Origin: Sporothrix humicola
Lineage: Eukaryota > Ascomycota > Sordariomycetes > Ophiostomatales > Ophiostomataceae
Direction of reading: 5' to 3'
Assembly: GCA_021396245.1 (NCBI GenBank)
Contig: WNYE01000024.1
Span: 310,001-374,000, forward strand
DNA: 64,000 nt
The stretch's first letter is position 1. Each line of letters opens with the position of its first letter. Below, piece after piece: positions 35,025 to 44,866 of the stretch. A model generated the notes under the pieces. The model worked only from the letters and a program-made list of their open reading frames with translations, made no database searches and was not told where the DNA came from. A program made the translations under genes and the position numbers.

Positions 35025-35160
35025 ATGTTGAATTTGTACGCATCTCCATTTTTCCTGCTCGGTTTCCTGCATACGACATCGACATTGTGCATAGAACGAA
35101 GGGTCTTGGACATCAAGCAACAAAACTTGTGCCAGCGAGCGCTGCATCCCCCTCCATTAG

Positions 35161-35823
35161 TCGGAGACCAATCTGTGTCAAAGAGCAATGTATTCACTTC
35201 GAAAATGTGCTACGGCGGCTATCGTCTTTATGGCGAACCGCTTTGTCACGGATATCACGGCCGAAATATCTATGCAAACTAACGTCACCCTGTTTGATTT
35301 CTTGCCGGCAAAGTAACCTCTTTTGCCCTTCATAACGACAACACGAGACTTCATGCCTCGGTTGATACCGTCTACGCAATGGATTTGGCAGTCATATGCC
35401 CTGCTTCTTGGGGCGCACAGTCTCCTCGCGATTATGTTCGTGGGCATCCTTGACTGGGACAGCCCCGAGGAATGGCCGCCAATGTTTGGGGACATACGAC
35501 AGGTCTACTCGTTGCGGCGGTTTTGGGGCGTCTTTTGACACCACCTTCACACGCCATCGTTTACAGCATACTCGTTGTTCCGTCTGATATTCCCTCTCTG
35601 CAATTTTAGCTACATCAGCCGCGCCACCCGACAACCTATAGAGGCACAACAACCGGGTAACCCATGTATCCAGCTAACCGCCGACCACCGCCAACCTACA
35701 CCGCGGGTGGAAAAGGTCCTGCAGGCCTGTTGGATATTTTTTATGTCGGCGTTGTACCACGCCACCATAATTTGGCTGATATTTAACCGGACTAACGTGA
35801 TGCACGAGCTACGATTTTATTAA
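35161..35823 (+). pseudogene. Broken wax-synthase-like membrane acyltransferase (MBOAT_2 family)
   Basis: A single frame reads through characteristic family sequence but contains in-frame stops. From 35161: R-A-M-Y-S-L-R-K...DFLPAK, TAA at 35314-35316, then PSTQWIWQSYALLLGAHSL, LDWDSPEEWPPMFGDIRQ and VYSLRRFWGVF. TGA at 35536-35538 stands where the family has Trp of the F-W-x-x-x-W-H signature. The frame continues HHLHTPSFTAYSLF, then ACWIFFMSALYHA, ending TAA at 35821-35823. A related upstream stretch (35025-35160) lies in another frame. Intact members are polytopic ER acyltransferases, some acting in terpenoid biosynthesis. The first stop could lie in an intron, but the TGA cannot easily be spliced out. 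Confidence 0.7.
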
Positions 35824-36455
35824 ATAAACTTTATATTATGTCTAGGTGAAACAATTATTGGTCAATCTAATATAGGACGGAAAGCGGCCGTTTACCCCGG
35901 GAATATAGGAAAATGGACTCGAAAATGGGCTGGGTTCGCTGGTGGTGTATGGGTTATTTTTGTCCTGGCAAAGCTCTCTGTTACATGTTGTTATATTAGG
36001 CAGGGTCATATAATGTTCTCGGCGCGTTATTTATACATATCGGATCAAACCGGCTTTATATAACTACAGGCTGTTTGAATCAAGTGTCTGTAGCCAGTGT
36101 GTGTGTGTAGAATAGTGTGTAGATGCCTTGTATTGTGCCATGAATAGAGCCCCCAGTAGCCATGAGGAGCATCCTCATGGCTCCTGGGAGGTGGGAGGTA
36201 CTGTAGATATATATACATGAATGCCAAAGGGCCTGAAGCTTGCCCCATTCCAACACAGTCAACCTCTTCACCTTACGTTCTCTCCCTCTCCCTCTCTCCC
36301 TCACTCTCTCTTCAATTCGTTTCTTTCAAGCCCCCCCCCCACTCCCTTCCTTTTTCATACTACTCCCTCCTTCACCTCACTGGACGGATTACCAGTGCTT
36401 GGTCAACATGGAAGATGACACAAATTGACCTCCATATGCCAGTTTGCCCTTGGTA
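35824..36455. other. Intergenic, AT-rich then TATA/CT-rich promoter
   Basis: Positions 35824-36060 are AT-rich. A TATATATATA tract at about 36206-36215 and a strongly pyrimidine-rich section (36278-36365) precede the next gene and look like its core promoter and 5' UTR. Confidence 0.5.
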
Positions 36456-37187
36456 ATGAACATTTTTTTCTCCTGGGCCCACGCGACACACTTTTATATT
36501 TGCGGTGATACAAAGGAAGACAAGCGATTCTACATCGACATTCATACCGGCTTTAGCAGACAAGGCCTACTCGGCGGACGGCGGGGCTACCATTTCCACT
36601 GCGGGCCTGATATCGGCGACCCAGTAGTAGCTGCCGTTGGTTATGAAACAATGCAGGAGGCGAGTATCTACAATTTCAGTTCGGATTCCATTGTCATACT
36701 CCCACCATACGACCCGTACAACCCAAAGTCGACAATAATGACGGTCGAGAAGATGGTGGCCCGTACGACACCAGACCGCCGGACCGTGTTTGCCTTTTCC
36801 ATTGAAGTGGGCGACAAGATGAGGCGCGAGCCGTTTGAGTGGCGGCAAATCAACAAGGGCGAGGACAGCCTTGCCGACGCGGGCGGATTCAAGTTACTGC
36901 GGCTGTCTCCGAAAAAGAAAAATCACAGCGTGGACGAGGGCGCAACAGACAGTGGCGAGACGGTGGCTATTTTTGCGTGGACGAACCACTGGTATAGGTT
37001 CGCGAACATCGCTTCCACGCATCCTTTCTCCCTCCACCTAGTGGGCAGTGCAAAACTGGGACAACTCGGCGACCGATGGGCGCTCATGGCTGTTCTAACG
37101 GCTCTTCGACTTGACAATCTACACAAGCAGGGCCGAACACACTACTCCTTCATTCATCATGGCGAGAAGATCCGTGACGGCAACTGA
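36456..37187 (+). CDS. Uncharacterised fungal protein, possibly tubby/LURP-like fold (243 aa)
   Basis: The first in-frame ATG is at 36456, giving MNIFFSWAHATHFYICGD. The sequence D-I-H-T-G-F-S-R-Q, H-F-H-C-G-P-D-I-G-D-P-V-V-A-A-V, then FAFSIEVGDKMRREPFEWRQ and a late V-A-I-F-A-W-T recalls a fungal family of about 200-250 aa in which a beta-barrel resembles tubby C-terminal/LURP-one domains. That assignment is by pattern only. No signal peptide or membrane helix. Codon use is normal and there are no stops, unlike its neighbours on both sides. Confidence 0.65.
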   Translation: MNIFFSWAHATHFYICGDTKEDKRFYIDIHTGFSRQGLLGGRRGYHFHCGPDIGDPVVAAVGYETMQEASIYNFSSDSIVILPPYDPYNPKSTIMTVEKMVARTTPDRRTVFAFSIEVGDKMRREPFEWRQINKGEDSLADAGGFKLLRLSPKKKNHSVDEGATDSGETVAIFAWTNHWYRFANIASTHPFSLHLVGSAKLGQLGDRWALMAVLTALRLDNLHKQGRTHYSFIHHGEKIRDGN

Positions 37188-37498
37188 TGTCGGCGATTGT
37201 TATCTTAAGGATAGGTCAGGCTGCGAGGGATCCCTTTAGTTAATAATGTACGGAGTAACAACTAAATACACAATACGGTGCTGCCAATTGAATTAGTTAT
37301 ATATAATCTATAATTGCTAGATTTCATGACTTCTCGGCACGATTAGTCATCAAACTGTAAATATGTGGTGCACCTATGGTAGGTCTTGGCCCAATGCCTT
37401 GGCACCCGCCTCTTGGTGACCCAGTTGTAAAATATTCGACAAACATTTAGTATGTTTTCTTATTATGCTCTGTTCATACTATTGCCAGTAAACGTAAC
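37188..37498. other. Intergenic, AT-rich
   Basis: About 300 bp between the previous gene and the alpha-galactosidase fragment. No feature seen. Confidence 0.5.
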
Positions 37499-37849
37499 AT
37501 GCTTGTCCTTCAACTGGCTGCATTCTTGCCGACAGTCGCGGCCTTGGTCACAGATGTCGGCTGCCTTCCTGCCCTCGGCCAGAATCCATGGGACGCCTTC
37601 GGCTGCGATATCGACGAGAACAAGAGCATCACCGCAGCGGAGAAAATGGTTTGTCTTGGATTGATAGATGCCGGCTACCAATACGTTAACATTGACGACT
37701 GCTGGGCTGCTAATGCCCGTGATGCTGCCACTGGTCGACTTGTGGGCAATGCAACCACGTTTCCGAGCGGGATCAAGGACGTAATAGATCGAGTGCATGC
37801 CCTTGGCCTCAAACTCGGCATCTACGGCATAACGTTGTGTGGAGGTTAA
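37499..37849 (+). pseudogene. Truncated GH27 alpha-galactosidase (N-terminal 116 codons)
   Basis: It encodes a signal peptide (MLVLQLAAFLPTVAALV) and the start of a GH27 catalytic domain: LGQNPWDAFGCDIDE, DAGYQYVNIDDCWAA, FPSGIKDVIDRVHALGLKLGIY. The frame ends at TAA (37847-37849) just where the family continues with S-A-G-T-x-T-C. The nucleophile and acid/base Asp, which lie further on, are absent. About 50 bp after the stop the sequence passes into the 369-bp tandem repeat, so the 3' two-thirds of the gene are missing. A stable secreted N-terminal fragment cannot be excluded but is unlikely to be an enzyme. Confidence 0.85.
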
Positions 37850-37900
37850 TGGAACCTCGCAAGAGCTAAGGATCTAAATGAAGGAACAGGTGGTCTGGGC

Positions 37901-38766
37901 AGTCTGTAAGTGTCAATAGTTGTCCACTAGTTTCAGGCACATTTCTCAAATAGGAAATACGCAGGAGAGACGACAGTATTTTTCAGCTTGGCTGCGCCTG
38001 TATAGCGAGAAGCACTCTGGTTTTTATAATAAATAAAGCGACGAAGGCCGAATCCTTGTAAACTTTTTAAGTTTTTAATTAGTAGTTAATCGATATAAAA
38101 AATATTCTTTACTTTTAAAAATTTTAACTTGTTTTTTTTAACTATATACGTTTATTATTCACCGTAAACGAATAATACAACCTGTAAATACAGGCTGTAT
38201 ACGAAACCGTTGTATTAACCGGGTTTAATAAATAAATTTTACTTACTTTAAATAAGCTCCGGGCACGGTAGTCTATAAATGTTAATAGTTGTCTACTAGT
38301 TTCAGGCATATTTCTCAAATAGGAAATACGTAGGAGAGACGACAGTATTTTTCAGTTTGGCTACGCCTGTATGGTGAAAAACACTTTGGTTTTTATAATA
38401 AATAAAGCGACGAAGGCCGAATCTTTGTAAACTTTTTAAGCTTTTAATTAATAGTTAATCGATATAAAAGATATTCTTTACTTTTAAAAATTTTAACTTA
38501 TTTCTCTTAACTATATACGCCTATTATTCGCCGTAAACGAATAATACAACCTGTAAATACAGGTTGTATACGAAACCGTTGTATTAACCGGGCTTGGTAA
38601 ATAAATTTTATTTGTTTTAAACAAGCTCCGGGCACGGTAGTTTGTAAATGTTAATAGTTGTTTATTAATTTTAGGTATATTTTTTAAATAAGAAATACGT
38701 AAGAGAGACGATAGTATTTTTCAACTCGGTTACGCCCGTATAGCGAGAACGTACTTTGGTTTTTGT
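37901..38766. repeat. 369-bp tandem repeat, about 2.3 copies, with RIP-like decay
   Basis: Copies begin at 37901, 38270 and 38639 (partial), exactly 369 bp apart. Differences are mainly C-to-T and G-to-A and increase from copy 1 to copy 3. For example gcaggagagacg becomes gtaggagagacg then gtaagagagacg, and caggcaca becomes caggcata then taggtata. Each full unit contains the inverted repeat cctgtaaatacagg. AT-rich, no coding capacity. It abuts the alpha-galactosidase fragment. Confidence 0.9.
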
Positions 38767-38933
38767 TTAAAAGAAGATGGCGTTATAACTTTTCTATTTT
38801 TTTCCATCTTTTTTATTTTTTTCATTTTTACCATTTCTTCCTTTATTCAACGCCGTATCCACTCTTTAGTTTTTTTATTCTTATTTCTAACACAGAATCC
38901 TTTATTAACACAAATTACTATAAAGAAACCCTT

Positions 38934-39296
38934 TCACGTTTTGGCAATAGGCCTAACGCTCACAAGCACATTAACAGCCGGTGCGTACCGGCCGCGTAAA
39001 AGCCACTCATTGTCTACCTCTTTAATATCGACTTTGTCGTTATTTCCAGTGCCCTTATTAGCCTCATCCACTTCATCGTTAATCTCGTTAACCCTCTCTT
39101 CGGGCTCGTCCACCTCGTCCACCTCGTCTTTAAGTTCTCTAACCCCGTCTTTAATCTTATCGAACCCTTCGTTAATGTCCTCCTCTTCGCTATCCTCCTC
39201 TTCGCCATCCTCCTCTTCGCCATCCTCCTCTTCGCCATCCTCCTCTTCGCCATCCTCCTCTTCGCCGTCTCCTGTACCTACATGTGGTGTCAACAT
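38934..39296 (-). other. Antisense acidic coiled-coil-like ORF, possibly repeat-derived
   Basis: On the minus strand this segment reads as an acidic (G-E-E-E-D)n run, then an amphipathic D-K-I-K-D-G-V-R-E-L-K-D-E-V stretch and DNEWLLRGRYAPAVNVLV. The last part looks more like real protein sequence than the Ser/Leu-rich translation of the + strand. It may be a remnant of an element ORF, with the + strand frame open by chance. Confidence 0.3.
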
Positions 39297-39720
39297 TGTA
39301 TCGACGAAAAGAGCAACACAAGGCTGGACCGTGACATCTGGTACAGCAACATTTGCCGACAGCTGTGGCGCACCCAGTAGCTACTGCATCGAGGCCACTT
39401 TGACAACGACTCAAAACATTGAGTTTATACGGACCCTCTCCTTTACCGATGACCAGGTTGAACAGTTTGTCCCCTTCACGTTCGGTGCTGATTACTCTTT
39501 GCCGGCTGGTACTGCCATGCAGTGTTATGTCAGCTCAGACGATGGGACTTTATTGCAGAGTGTGGTGTATGCTGACACTGATACTGGCGGCTGGGTTCCT
39601 GTAACGGAGACGTTTTGGGTCATGTCGAAGAGTATGACGCTCGATTGCATTGCGATAGTGACATCGTCAACCTCTGCAGTTGTGGGATGGAGCGGTATCT
39701 CTGTGCTGCTGCCATGCTGA
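38941..39720 (+). CDS. Chimeric ORF: Ser-rich segment joined to secreted beta-domain; 5' end uncertain
   Basis: The last 150 residues (from about 39274) look genuine: C-G-V-N-I-V-S, QGWTVTSGTATFADSCG, YCIEATLTTTQNIEF, FTFGADYSLPAGT, GGWVPVTETFWVMSKS, ending SVLLPC. This resembles the C-terminal carbohydrate-binding-like region of secreted fungal proteins with six or more Cys. Before it lies a Ser-rich low-complexity stretch and the 15-bp minisatellite. No in-frame ATG with a signal peptide is visible upstream (the frame opens near a TTG at 38941). The gene is probably 5'-truncated or has lost its first exon to the repeat region. Treat the start as unknown. Confidence 0.45.
   Translation: MAIGLTLTSTLTAGAYRPRKSHSLSTSLISTLSLFPVPLLASSTSSLISLTLSSGSSTSSTSSLSSLTPSLILSNPSLMSSSSLSSSSPSSSSPSSSSPSSSSPSSSSPSPVPTCGVNIVSTKRATQGWTVTSGTATFADSCGAPSSYCIEATLTTTQNIEFIRTLSFTDDQVEQFVPFTFGADYSLPAGTAMQCYVSSDDGTLLQSVVYADTDTGGWVPVTETFWVMSKSMTLDCIAIVTSSTSAVVGWSGISVLLPC
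39178..39267. repeat. 15-bp minisatellite, six copies
   Basis: Six head-to-tail copies of tcctcctcttcgcca (first and last with one change). On the + strand it encodes (S-S-S-S-P)n, on the minus strand (G-E-E-E-D)n. It sits exactly between the low-complexity region and the conserved domain of the downstream ORF. Confidence 0.95.
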
Positions 39721-40241
39721 GAAGAGGCCGCTTAGCAGGTCGTTGTGGGGTGGATGTTTGTTTACGGTGGGTCCTAACAAGTTACGACGCAATAGAAGAA
39801 AAAAAACCGCAAGTTGTCAGTGCTCTGCAATACACTTTCGAACTCCTATATATGAAGACGTAAATTTATGAAAATATACACTTGTACTCTTCCGTTTTGT
39901 AATACTCGTTTTTATTGATTAATAAGACGTAATTAGTTGGCGTTGAAATATTATTACTACAGTTTATAAATCTTCGCCATAGATCTTAACAATTCAGTTT
40001 AATCTCTCAGAAATACAAAACATCAAGCAAGAACATGAATAAACTGGTCTCATTACATCAAAGCATTTTGTTGCCGAGGTACGGCGACTTGAAAAGGAAG
40101 CCTTTTGGTGCGAATTCAGACCTTTCGTTGATATTCATCAGAAGTCATTACTAGTTCCTGTTTCTGGAAAGGTATAGCACAAGGCGTTTTCGGCAACATG
40201 CCGCGAGCGGGATCTTGAGAAGTGTGAATGTTCTACGGACC
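39721..40241. other. Intergenic, AT-rich
   Basis: No gene or repeat recognised between the two decayed loci. Confidence 0.45.
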
Positions 40242-41018
40242 TTACAACCTAGATCTATGGAAAGACGCACTGGGCCTGTCACGCCTCCCGCGTTGCTGGT
40301 GTGCGAACTCATCGTCTGGAGCAACCTCAGCCTGAGATATTGGCGTGAAGAGAGGAATGCCGGCCTCCCAATCCCTACCGTACTGCTCGACAATGGTCTG
40401 CGCATCCTGTCCTCCCAGCCATTTCACGAAGCCCAGCACCTCCTTCCGCATCTCGTCCGACCGCAAAAGGATGCTGCACGGGCTGAGAAGCTCATCGGCG
40501 CCTTCGACAAAGACGTCCAAGTCGCGCACCTCGCCGGTGTGGTAGGCCAACAGGACCGTCGCCCGATCTGTCAGGAGGTAGGCGCCCTCGGCACCCGCAG
40601 TCCGGAGTGCCTCAAGCGGCGTGCACGGAAGCCTCTTATACCAGTCCCCGCCATGCGGTGACACGCCAGCAGCAGACCACAGCGATTGCTCACGGTACAT
40701 CGTAGCAGACCCGTCGCCACGCGTGTGGAACGGCGACCGGGAGTCGGCGATGGCCCGGAACGCCGCAGACGGCGAGAGAGTGGTCGCTGCTCTCTGCCGC
40801 CTCAGGCCTGACGGGTCGCTCCTCGGCCCAGCTAGCACGAAGTGGTCGTGGCACAGCACGCCCACACGACGGCTCCAGCCCTCTCACCGCCAGCGGTTCT
40901 CGCCAGCCGTGGACGCTGCATAGTGGATACCGCGATAGACGGTGATGCTCTTGTTGTAGGCAGAGGGCATGCCGGCGACGGCACCAGTTGCAATTCGGAC
41001 GGGGGCAAGGTTTGCCAT
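40242..41018 (-). pseudogene. Chimeric remnant: carboxylesterase start fused to TupA-like binding-protein domain
   Basis: ATG at 41018 opens 44 codons typical of a type-B carboxylesterase start (IATGAVAGMPSAYNKS, TVYRGIHYAASTAGENRWR), ending at TGA 40884-40886. The sequence continues in another frame as the C-terminal half of a tungstate/PBP-like (TupA) protein: CHDHFVLAGPRSDPSGL, MYREQSLWSAAG, TPLEALRTAGAEGAYLLTDRATVLLAY, VFVEGADELLSPC, ending near 40242. Normal TupA-like proteins have a signal peptide and an anion-binding N-lobe, both missing here. The junction near 40.88 kb appears to be a rearrangement of two unrelated gene fragments. No transcript can be predicted. Confidence 0.65.
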
Positions 41019-41803
41019 GCTTGTCGTTGTGATGTTGTGTGTTGTGACGAGCTCTTTCGTGACCGGGAATGCTGATGTAAAGCAACGAGAAAAGAAATAG
41101 GAATGGCAATGACCACTTGAATTTGTGTAGATATGGTGTTAGAGAATGACGGAAATGGAGAGTGGTAAATGGAGAAGCTATCGCATTGGGGGAGCTCGGG
41201 AGATTTTGTGCCGGCAAGACGACCTTGGTTAAGAGCTATTCAGGTTCTCTCCTTTTTTTGTTCATTTTCGAAGCACAGTGACGACTTTCGAGGTTGGTCT
41301 GCACTATTGTGGACTTATTGTGGAATTAGTGTGACGCAGCTCGCTTCCGCCGCTTAGATCGCTCCAGAAGCAATGGCCAGCACTACGGGGTCCGCACATG
41401 CCCCAGGAAATACAAAGCTTAATACTGGGAGCTTCAAAAATGAATCAAGATAAAGTTAACACCGAGACGCGTTAAAAATAGAGAGTAAAAGAGTAAAAGA
41501 AACAGCGTTTATTCTTTTTTTTTTTTCAAAAAAAAAATCAATTTAGGAACAGTTGTGTACATATTTTTTTTTTAATTAAAAAGGAAATTAAAAATATTAA
41601 AACGTGGACGGGCATTTTTTCACGAAACATAATCAAAACATTTCAGAAAACATATGAGGCACAAACAATACACTGACTTTAAAGGTGTTCACTCACAGTC
41701 TTGCTCGTGTTTTTCAAATACTCGGATAGTAAATATTTACACTGCATTAAATTGATATCATTCTGTACTAATTCGTATCGTTACAAAAACACATTCCACC
41801 ACT
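41019..41803. other. Intergenic with A/T homopolymer tracts
   Basis: Positions 41500-41620 contain long T and A runs (up to 14) and TTAATTAA-type sequence; they may be repeat-element debris. No coding support. Confidence 0.5.
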
Positions 41804-43013
41804 TTACTCGTAGTGGTTGGCGACCTTGAGGCCCTTGAAGACAAAGTCGGTGCCAGCCCGCTTCTCCAGGACGGTCTTGTCGTGGACGTCCTTGACACGA
41901 GCGCGGACGTATTCGGTACCGGACACAACCTCGCCGGTGTCGGCCTTGTCCTCTTCCGTCAGGAGGCCGAGGCGCTCGAGGAGCGGTGACGGCACGGGCT
42001 TCATGGGCGTGTGGTCGCCGGGGCGGCTAAAGTAGAGCAGGCCGAGGCGGGGGATGTTGATCTGGTCCTTGGGCGGGGTGACGACGCGGTGGATGGTGGA
42101 CTTGATGAAGCCCTTTGTGAGGAACGACAGCGTGTCGGCGGCGTTGCAGGTGATGCCGCCGTCGACAGGGCGGACGTACTTCCAGTCGCCCTCGGGGGTG
42201 CGGATCTGGAGGCCGGCGACGTGTTGAGAAAAGAGGAGCGTCAGGGAGCCGAAATCGGTGTGGCCGCCCTTGGAGTAGGCCTGGGCGCGGTCCCACTCGT
42301 CCTGGGTGCGGACGTTGTAGATCATGTAGCGGAGGTGGTCGTCGGAGCGCTTGTCGTAGTCATGGGCGTCGGCGAGGTAGTTTTCGTCGGGCAGCTCGAG
42401 GACGATGGCAATGAGAACGAAAAGCTTGCGAATGACCTTTTCCCAGACGTCGCGGTGGAAGGCGGCGATCTCTTCGTAGTTCTCCTCGACCAGCGTGTGG
42501 CGGCCGACATCTTTCCACTCGGGGATCGCCTTGGGGATGTTGAGCTGGGGGGAGTTAGCAGATGTAATACGCGGGACGGCAATTTACTAGGTATCCTGGG
42601 GGGCCCACCATCTCAATGTTCTCCTTGACGCCGGTGTCGCCGACCCAGCGCGAGTTCTCCCGGTAGCCAAAGTACTCGCCGTCGGCAAAGTTACAGGGGA
42701 ACCGGCGCTTCTCCTCGAGAGGCTCCTTGAAGAAGGTGTTGCCGATCGTAAACTGGCGCAGCACGCGCTCGTCGTCAATGCCCGTGTTCACGACGGACCA
42801 GAAGCCGACCTTGCTAATGGCGTCGTACAGGTCGTGGGCCAGCGCCTGCTTGCCGCCGGGCTCGTCGAAACGGGCCAGGTCGATCTTGGGCAGGTCGGCC
42901 CACTCGAGGTTTTCCTTGGTGATGGCCGGACGGCTCCACGGCTTGATGAGCACCGTCTTATCCGGGCCGGCCGCGGCCGCATCCACCGGCGTATCAATTG
43001 CACTGGGGGCCAT
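41804..43013 (-). CDS. 2-oxoglutarate/Fe(II)-dependent dioxygenase (isopenicillin-N-synthase-like)
   Basis: Complement(42588..43013, 41804..42544); a 43-nt intron (gtaaat...ccccag) joins G-P-P-G-Y-L to L-N-I-P-K-A-I-P-E-W in frame, 388 aa. N-terminal DIOX_N region: LEWADLPKIDLARFD, ISKVGFWSVVNTGID, FFKEPLEEKRRF. Jelly-roll core has the iron triad His237-x-Asp239 (GGHTDFGS) and His294 (STIHRVV). The 2OG-binding Arg is likely Arg308 (IPRLGLLYF), where the usual R-x-S is R-L-G. Fungal members act on small molecules, often secondary metabolites or nutrients. Substrate unknown; the neighbouring MFS gene is divergent and 1.85 kb away. Confidence 0.9.
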
Positions 43014-44866
43014 TGTGTGTGAGGAAGGGGGGATAAAAAAGTTGAAAGAAACTAGGTAAGGTATGGACAACAGGATGTGTTGCCAAGTGGATGTGATGAC
43101 TTGGTGATAATGATAATGTCAACGCCTCTTGTCGGTCTGTGCTGGCGAGGATGTACGACTAAATATGGAAAGATGGCGTGCCTCGGAGGGTTCTTGATGC
43201 GAGGCTACGGACAGATGACAGATGAGATTGAACGTAGGAGATGGATGGTGACCTTCCGTCAATGGATGTTTGATTTTAGCTTCTGTCGAGGTGTAGAAAG
43301 GCCACCATAAATTGGTCCGCAGACGTCATGTCAACAGCTTTGTCTCTTGGCCTATTTTGACACGCTGCAACAGCCCGGCTCCGGGTGGAGATGCGTGCTT
43401 GTTTACTGTCCCCTTGTTTAAACTGTCCGGGCCGGATGCGCAGGGCCGCCGTGATTGGCCGGGTGGGGCACCGTTAGCGTCGACGTGCTTGCACCCCCAT
43501 ACAACGCCATTGACACCAAGTTGACGTGATATAAAGTGGGCATGAAGGACGCAGGGAAATGGGAAAAGAAAACGAAATAAATAGGAAAATGATTGAAAAT
43601 GGTTGAAATCTGCGAGGAAGAGATCCAAAAGCTTGGATTTCAAAAGAAATGTTCTGCAAAAACACCCGTGGATGCTGTGATCTACAGATCAAAAGCAGGA
43701 TCGGGCGCGATTGCCGGTTGAGATGGCTGCACTCAATTTAAGAAATCGCGAGCTACGCAGCCACAACGCCCTATAATTAAATATTGTGAGGCTTCCAGTG
43801 TGCTGTCCATTCAACATTGGTGCTCTTATTTCCGACATATTGCATCGTATTCGTTTTTATGTGATGGATCTAGATGGCGCCAAATAATATTATCATCGCG
43901 GATAGAATCATCGATGGACGATAAGATGACGCTTGATACAAGCGAAAATTGTCCATTTGGATTTTATGCTGGTTAATTCTGTAGCTGTTATCGTAAAAAG
44001 CCCTCTGTAAAGCCGGTATGTGCCGGGGCCGAATCAAATCTTATGTCTTGACTTTCAGCCACCCGAAGCTCGCTCGGCAACGTCTTCCATGGGCATGAGA
44101 ATATTCACATATTTTCTTTTCAAAGTATTTCCATGCACAATTTCAACATCGGTATCCGTTTTGCCTTGCTTTGTACCTGTTTGTCCACCCCACGAACTGC
44201 ACGGCCGACGCAAAACTCGTCGAAGGCGTGATGAAGATGGATGCAACGGATCGGCAGTCGAGCGTGGGAAGTGGAGAATGGAGCTCCAGACGGGCCCATC
44301 TCACCCCAAAAATTGCCTTTTTGGTCGATGGTGTCTTTGTGTCGTCCCTCTGGTCTCTGCTTTGGCGTTCCAACGAGTCGTGGTTTTGGGTGTCTTTTGG
44401 GTGCCTTTTGGGTGCCTTCCCTGCTCCTGCAGGAGTCCGTCGTATTTGGGTAGTGTGCCATACAGAGGCTGAATCACGCAAGGCTGTGGCAGTCCATAAA
44501 ACGGGGTTCTGGAGATAACGCTTTATATAGAAAGAGGCGAACATATGGACAACGAAACCGTCCGCAACCCTCCGCAGAATGGTCCGCAAAATGGTCCGAA
44601 GAATGGTCCGCCAAAAGGATGCGTCTTATTGGGCAGTCCCGACCTTCAACAACACGTACATTGCGTCGTACAAGATGGACAACACGGTCTAGTCTTTTAA
44701 TGCCAAGAAGAGAAGAAAGCCGACAAATAACGTGGTTGAGGATCACAGGCAACGACAACGACAGCCCTACCAGTGGTCTTATATTGCCAATCGTCGCCGT
44801 CTGATTTTGTCGTCTGAAAACCTTGATCGACCATCGACCATCTCTTCAACACTTTACTTCAACACA
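43014..44866. other. Divergent intergenic region, no supported gene
   Basis: Lies between the dioxygenase (minus) and an MFS permease (plus) and must hold both promoters. Short imperfect repeats: tggtccg(c/a)aa units at 44578-44612 and gtgccttttggg at 44398-44420. Overlapping open frames at 44020-44590 on both strands have no family pattern. Confidence 0.45.

Noticed and set aside
35025..35282. 85-codon + strand frame as a separate small gene
   Set aside because: Better read as the frame-shifted upstream part of the wax-synthase-like pseudogene, though too decayed to include with confidence.
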